A stretch of 64,000 nt of DNA, taken from contig NC_088918.1 of the NCBI RefSeq assembly GCF_963576675.1, forward strand, positions 56,563,501 through 56,627,500. Direction: 5' to 3'. Position 1 is the first letter of the stretch. Each line of letters starts with the position of its first letter. The stretch is from Euphorbia lathyris (Eukaryota > Streptophyta > Magnoliopsida > Malpighiales > Euphorbiaceae). Position numbers and translations under genes: made by a program. Shown piece after piece: positions 58,396 to 64,000 of the stretch. Below the pieces are notes generated by a model, which saw only the letters and a list, made by a program, of their open reading frames with translations, was not told where the DNA came from and searched no databases.

Positions 58396-58411
58396 GAAAA
58401 GTAGGGGCAAC
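58396..58411 (+). other. Tat2 polypurine tract
   Basis: GAAAAGTAGGGGCAAC directly upstream of the 3' LTR start TGTAGACACTG. Confidence 0.75.
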
Positions 58412-61400
58412 TGTAGACACTGAGTCGGAGGACCTGTGACGAAAACCTGAAAACAAGACGGTTGAAGTGATTGATTCCGGAAGTTTTGAAAAACAAAAAA
58501 ATATATAAAGAATAATAAGCGAAGGAAAATTAGCGGCACGGCGCGGGTGCTTAGCGGCATCCGGCACGCGGTCGACAATGGTCGAACGCCCGCTCGGCGG
58601 TGCGGGACGTGCGCTCAGCGTCCGTCGGACGCACCGCAAGTGGCACGCTCTCGACGTCCGAGCAATGCCCGGGTCCGGTGGCACGGGGCGCGCCCTCGTG
58701 GGCCGCTGAGCGCACGTGCTCGGTAGCGCGAAGCGCGCGTTCGGCGGCCGCGACGTGTGAGCGTCCGGCGGCGCAGGACGCTCGCTCGGCGGCCGCGGGG
58801 TGCGCACGCCCGATGGCTCGAGGCACGCCCCGAGGGTCGTCGGGCGGGCGTCCAACCACGTCGGGCGAACGCCCGACGGAGGTTGGGCGCGGGCGCCCAA
58901 CCTAGCGTTGGGCGCTCGCCCAACAAATGTTGGGCGGCCGCCCAACAAATGTTGGGCGGCCGCCCAACATTGTTGGGCGGCCGCCCAACAAGGTTGGGCG
59001 GTAGCTCAACACTAGGTTGGGCGGTCGCCCAACCCCAATGGGCGACGCCCAATTTCTTTTGGGCGTCGCCCATTGGTCCGGGGACCCGTTTGCCTATAAA
59101 AGGCACAAATCCCCATGCAAAAAAAAAGAGAGGAAGAAGGGAGGAGGAATCCTTAGAGAGCTTCTCACACTAGATATTTTTCTAGAGAGAGGAAGTTGAT
59201 TTTTTTAGGAAAAAACATTTTTTTTCCTAAAAATTGAAAATCTCTAAATTTCCTAAGTTCAATTTTTACTAAATTTTTCATAAAAAACGGGAGCTCGTGG
59301 TTCGTGGAATCAATCGGCTTCAACTGTCAGATACCGAATTCAAGGTATTATCCGAGGACTAGACTCTTTATTTTATTTAATTTATTCTCTTCTTCTATTT
59401 TTATGCTATAGTTTTTATTCATTTATTCATTTATTTATTTTGTCACATTTTATTTAATTAGCGTATTTATTTAATTTTCGTTTCGTGTTAAATAAAATTC
59501 GGTTTTGTTTTAAAATAAAAAACCTCGTTTTGATGTCCCAATACGAACCGTGATCCGATAAAAGGTAGTTCGGGTATCGAAAACGTTGTAATTACAAGTT
59601 TTTAATTTAAAAGGAATTTCCAAATAATGTTTTGAAATAAAAAACGTCGTTTAGGAATTTCCGTTTTCGACTATGATCCATCTTTGGTAGTTCGGAAACC
59701 CAAAACGATTGAATTAGATTTGATTTAAAGCTTTTGAATAAATCTGGAAACATTTAGGAGTGCTGCTGTAATTTATCCATTCTGTCACTAAATGCTGTTT
59801 ACCGACGGATTTTCCGTCGGTAAATCTGCCAGAATGTAAAAAAATGTCATTTCAGTCCCTTTTTTCTTAACTTTTAAACTTTTAATCCTTAGTACATATA
59901 TATAAATATGTAATATATGTTTTTCAAATTATTTTAGAACTTTAGCATATATAATCATTCTAGAATATTTGTATATTATTATTTATTCCATTTTACAATA
60001 TAAGTATATATATGTATTCCTTTTTATTAATTTGGATTATGTTTTAAATGTTAGTTATTTGGTATTTTGAGAAATAATTAATATATATTAGCATATGGTA
60101 TTTTTGGTATTTAAAACTATAGTAGTTATGTATATGTATAGTTTTTGGAACATTTGGGTTATTTTAGTGATTATTGAATAAAATTATTTTTGGATAAGAA
60201 TTATTTTCTTAGTTATAAGATTTACTTATTATTTTCACATTTTCAAAGTATAGATATATTGTACCTATTAGTTTTATATATACATATAGCTTCTTTTGTA
60301 TTAACTCTTATTTTATATTCTATTTTTGATTTAAATGTATATACGTATGTACAAATTATTTTCTTTACCCTTTGAGCCCATTCATGGGTCCATATTTCAA
60401 ATGGGCTTTATTTAAGTGTAAATATTAGTTAAAATAAGTTTATTGTTGTAATTATAACAATTAGAGAGTCCATTAAATAAGTGGGGAAAATAAATCACAA
60501 AAAGAGAGTTTTCAATTGAATTATTTAAACTAATGAGTTTCTTTTTCTAATATAAATAAATAGAGTCATTTTTGTTAATATTCCAAATCGTCTTCAAAAC
60601 ACCACGTTTTAAAACCTTAATCCGTTCCAAAGGCGGATTAAAGGATCATTGTAATTAAAAGCGTTTTCTTTGCAAATAATAGATTTTTGAATCATTTCCT
60701 TAAAGGATTTGTACAAAATGAAATTGACTTGTATGTTTAACCACGTTTTCTTATTAAAAGGTTCTTTATCTCAAACGTTTTCAAATACTCGAGTCGTTCC
60801 AACGGCGATTCGGGTAAGCTTCATCAAACGAGGTTTTAAGACGCTCCTAAATCGTTCCAACGGCGATTAAGGTGCGAACCATGTAAATAAAACTCGTTTT
60901 GGGGAAATAAGTTAGTGTAGAATAAACACACAACATAACATTTAAATACGGTTGTAAATAAATCATTTCTTTCTTCCCTCTCTGTGTATGTATAAACATA
61001 AATGGGTGATTCTTTACTGAGGTGGCTTTTCAATATCATATGCTCAAAATGGTTTCTAAAAAGAGAAAGAAAAGGGTTTCAAATGAATTTTAAACTTAAA
61101 GAAGTATACGATTAGTCCGTTATCGCCTAACATGCTGAGTAGGAGGCCGGTGGTTCATAACCGGGCGATGTCGGGGTGCCTAGTAGCCTTTCTCCGGAAA
61201 GGAGCTAGCCTTCTCGGCTCGTACCTAAGTTTCCCGAACCCACACCGATCTCCCGCAAGGGATCGGTGTTCATTTTCCCATTCGTGGGTGGCGACTCTTC
61301 CATATCTCCGAGCTCCGGTCCTGCCGAGCAGCTTGATTCCACGATTGGTTGCTTTCGGCGCCAATCACCGCTTACGTCGCCATGAGGTTGTCCACCCTCC

Positions 61401-61440
61401 GGTCCGCCCGGGAGATTAGGCCGCGGCACCTCGTCTAACA
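58412..61440 (+). repeat. Tat2 3' LTR
   Basis: 3,029 bp, collinear with 41511-44518 and very similar by eye. The largest visible differences are in the palindrome array (58880-59076), where units have been gained and lost. It is followed by the AGGGT duplication. Confidence 0.95.
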
Positions 61441-61445
61441 AGGGT

Positions 61446-62641
61446 GTTAGCAAAGAAGTCGGTTAATAGGCTCGAGGGGGCTTCCTAAAGGTTAATGAAA
61501 TGAGAAAAATAGTTAAGAAAGGAATTAGCCTAAGTGGGTCCGTTTTATCATCTATTGCCCTTCTTACCAAAATAAGTGTACTTAACCCGGTATTAGATGC
61601 AAACTCTATGAGTTGAGTGAAGTCAAAGCTCTCGAAAAGTTGTGAAAGAAATAGAGTTCTCGTACAAACTCTTTTAGGCTCAAAAATATCTCACATGAAT
61701 TTCGGGTTAAATTGTGTACTTTTAAGTTCTCGTAAAATTTTCAAAAATCCGTTTTTATTGCCTTTTTAAATTTCATTATAGAGATAACTTGTGGGTTAGG
61801 ACTCAATGCTTTTGTTTAGTACGAACCTTGGCTTTGCATAAATTCCATAACTTCGAAATTAAGACTCAAATTTCTTAATTAAACCTATCATTTATGTTTC
61901 GATGTATTTACCTTTGACGACAAATAACGGAACTTTTAATTATTATCCGTAGAAGGTAGTGTGTCGGGTAATTTATGAGCCAATAAGTTAGTTCAATTAT
62001 TTTTTTTGTTTATTTTATTTTTGTTTTTGTTAATGCAAAACAAACTGTAAGTGCGGGGTTGCACGGCCCTCCGCGTGATTAAAATGACGTGTATTCCAAA
62101 GACGTCGCAGCAGAAAGGAAAACAAAAACAAAATGAAAAATAAAGAGGGAATTAAAGAGAAACAAGGACCGTATAGGTCTGTTCTTACGCGAGGCGTACC
62201 TAAGGGAACGCTCCGCATAAGAGGTGTATTTTGTGTGAGTTTTGGGCAGAGACTCGGATACGCGGGGCGTGCCCAAAGAGACGTTCCACGTAGACCGAGG
62301 AGAAAGCCGTTATTGATTGGACAAGGTGGGTCATGCAGGGCGTAGGCAGGGGTACGCCTCCGCGTAAACCTTATTAATGCACACAAAAACAGGAAAAACG
62401 AACACGTAAATAACGAGTCAGTGCAAAATAAAATAGAAGGGCGGAAAATAAACGAACAAAACACAAAATAGAGACCGAAGAAAAGAGATATATATATGAA
62501 GACAATAAAAACACCAAATAGAAACAGGAAACGGAAAACATAAAAAACCGAAATGTAAAAACTCAGAAATTACAAAAAAAAGAAAACACAAGGACAAAAA
62601 ATCATAAAAACATAAAAACCGAAAACAAAAACATAAAGAAA
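61446..62641 (-). other. Athila-type 3' untranslated region, right part
   Basis: Continues 41510 across the Tat2 insertion. No coding frame is convincing. Three pairs of CG-rich quasi-palindromes lie at 62185-62366 with 20-22 bp spacing, like those in the LTR. Confidence 0.75.
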
Positions 62642-63898
62642 TTATAGCGGAGGCGGAGGAGGATGGCCATAAATGTTGAAGTGGGCGAAGAAGGTGTTGG
62701 TGAAGGCGTCGAAGTTTTCCCGGTCCTCTCGCCTTTGGGCCTCGAATGAGTCGAAGCGAGTGGCGAGGGCGACTTGGTCCATGAGGCGATGAGCCTCCAA
62801 GGTGTCGAAGCGGGTGGCGATGTTGGCTTCAAGGGTGTCAAATCGGGAGTTGAAGTGGGCCCGATCTTGCCTTTGGTTCCCCTCCAAAATGTCCAACCGG
62901 GCATAGATCGATTGGAAGTCGGGGTTGGGTGGTGGGCTAAAGTTGAGGCCAAAGTCCGAGTCCCATTTGTCATCCGCTTGTTGTTGTCCAGCCCTCGAAC
63001 TTTCACCCGGTCTGGAGGGACGGCGTTTGAGGGTTTGGAAGGCATTTTTCTCCAAGGGGCGGGGGTCATAGTGGGGAAGGCGATCAAGGGCGGCGACGCC
63101 AAGAGCGGAGGCGGCATAGATGGTGATTAAGTGCCCCAACCCGAGTTTGGCACGCTTCCGTGAGGGAATTTGGTGGAGCATGGTGGCAACAAGGTAGGAG
63201 AGGTCGAAAGTAAGGCCGTTCTCACAATAATAAAGGGCAAGAAGCTCAAGCTTGTTGACCTTGTTGGCCTCGGATTTCCCCGAGAAGTAGTAATTGATGA
63301 AGCGATGGAGGAGGTAGAGGACGGGATCGCGGATGCTGCCCAGGTGGAGATTGGAGATGTCATAAGTGTCCGACCCGATGATGGTCGTCCAGAATTCATG
63401 GGCAGAGGCATCGGTGGGCCAATGGGTGATGCCGGGATCCATTTGTATGGTGAAATGGTTGCGGATCTAAGACGTGTCGATGGAGTGGGGTCGGTTTTGA
63501 AGGCGAAAGGTGAGGAGTGCGCCACCGGGGACACCATTGGAAGTGAGGGAAGTGTAGAATTCTTAGACCAACGAAGGGTACATGCGGTGGCGTGCACAAT
63601 AATGGTCGTGCCATCCGAGGGCATGAAGGAGATCCTCGAAGGCATGACGAACATCATAACGGTCGAGCACACTGGGGTCGATGTAGGGGAAAGTAATGAC
63701 GGTGGAAGAGGAGATAGTTTGGTAGGTGATCGCCTCCCTTTCAGTGAGAATGTGAAAGGGGGCGTTGTATTGGCAGGTGAGAGGTGGTGTTGCCTCTCGT
63801 TCGGGTGGGGGTGGTGATTGTGTTTGGTTGGAATGGGAGGAGCGGGCACGAGTGGACCGCGGGGGACGGTTATCGGCGAGTCGCTTACTTCGGGTCAT
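62642..63898 (-). pseudogene. Athila-type env-like (ORF3) gene
   Basis: One minus-strand frame of about 419 codons starts at MTRSKRLADN (63898) and ends at TAA 62642. It has two in-frame stops, at about 63563 (TAA) and 63470 (TAG). Regions such as AFEDLLHALGW and LHLGSIRDPVLYLLHRFINY, with RKRAKLGLGHLITIYAAS, resemble the Athila-family 3' ORF (Pfam ATHILA) found between integrase and 3' LTR. Its location and strand fit the LTR at 39074-40765. The C-terminal third has repeated RFDTLEAN and RFDSFEAQ phrases that may form a coiled coil, then a Pro-rich tail. I see no clear signal peptide or membrane segment. Confidence 0.75.
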
Positions 63899-64000
63899 GG
63901 TGAGAGGGAGTGAGTGAGATTAGGAGGGAATTAGGAAGTTGGAGTGAGTGTGAGGGAGGAGGGGGGAAGAAATAGGGTAGTTTATATAGGGAAGGCGTGG
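63899..64000 (-). promoter_or_regulatory. TATA box and CT-rich leader upstream of the Athila env-like ORF
   Basis: Minus strand CCTATATAAA (63990-63981) is followed by a pyrimidine-rich leader with CTTCCCCCCTCCTCCCTC and the ATG about 85 bp downstream. The arrangement mirrors the promoter of the Tat2 antisense gene. Confidence 0.55.

Larger units (their letters stand above)
41511..61440 (+). mobile_element. Tat2: Ty3/gypsy Tat/Ogre-type LTR retrotransposon with multi-module Gag and antisense gene
   Basis: LTRs of 3,008 and 3,029 bp (41511-44518 and 58412-61440), perfect TSD AGGGT (41506-41510 and 61441-61445), PBS at 44521, PPT at 58396-58411, total 19.93 kb. One plus-strand frame (46461-53849) encodes Gag, protease with a G-patch-like tail, RT, two RNase H domains and integrase. 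The 3' region carries structured RNA repeats, a minus-strand spliced gene and two tandem-repeat arrays. Large LTRs, dual RNase H and an antisense gene place it near Ogre in the Tat lineage. The LTRs look very similar by eye, which suggests a fairly recent insertion. Confidence 0.95.

Noticed and set aside
63170..63817. Long plus-strand frame opposite the Athila env-like ORF
   Set aside because: It mirrors the minus-strand coding frame, has no recognisable motif, and the minus-strand reading fits a known family and position.

Overview
The window is nuclear DNA of a flowering plant, most likely a eudicot. Nearly all of it is nested LTR retrotransposons in AT-rich sequence. No prokaryotic signal is present. 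Plant-specific content includes Ty3/gypsy elements of the Tat/Ogre and Athila lineages, a Ty1/copia family primed by initiator Met-tRNA, a plant mobile domain (PMD) gene, a FAR1-type MULE transposase fragment, and pieces of a gene for subunit 4 of plant RNA polymerases IV and V (NRPD4/NRPE4-like). I could not identify the species.

Left nest (3194-25503). A minus-strand Tat-lineage element (Tat1) has 322-bp LTRs and a perfect TTATT target-site duplication. It carries decayed gag, protease, RT, two RNase H domains and integrase. A separate decayed plus-strand (antisense) gene lies between integrase and the 3' LTR. A minus-strand copia element (Copia1, 9599-20803) sits inside the Tat1 integrase. 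A 1,816-bp solo Athila-type LTR (14929-16744, TSD GTGAT) sits inside the Copia1 gag gene.

Middle (25504-35900). AT-rich DNA holds two units, A and B, repeated in three partial copies. Unit B contains intron-bearing exons of an NRPD4/NRPE4-like gene. Two copies (27603-28313 and 30264-30974) look dead. The third (35609-35845) keeps clean 3' exons and a good splice acceptor but is interrupted by copia element Copia2. This stretch also has a 142-bp minisatellite, a broken MULE transposase, a GC-rich hairpin cluster and a 498-bp hAT-type MITE with an 8-bp TSD.

Right nest (35901-64000). Copia2 (plus strand; LTR, PBS and leader present) is interrupted at 39074 by a minus-strand Athila-type element that runs off the right edge (3' LTR, long UTR, env-like ORF). 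The Athila UTR is split by a 19.9-kb plus-strand Tat/Ogre element (Tat2, 41511-61440, TSD AGGGT).

Tat2 is the most interesting object. Its gag-pro-pol frame encodes four Gag capsid-like modules, each exactly 66 residues between matched aromatic anchors. Three RNA hairpins with different but fully paired stems follow pol. An antisense six-exon PMD/coiled-coil gene can be resolved to base level: all introns are GT-AG and phase 0, and it has its own TATA box. The Tat2 LTRs carry an array of palindromes just upstream of the TATA box. The element is now defective (two nonsense codons in pol, an Asp-to-Asn change at the first integrase catalytic position, one nonsense codon in the antisense gene).

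All family names come from reading motifs by eye. Copy numbers, identities and ages have not been computed.
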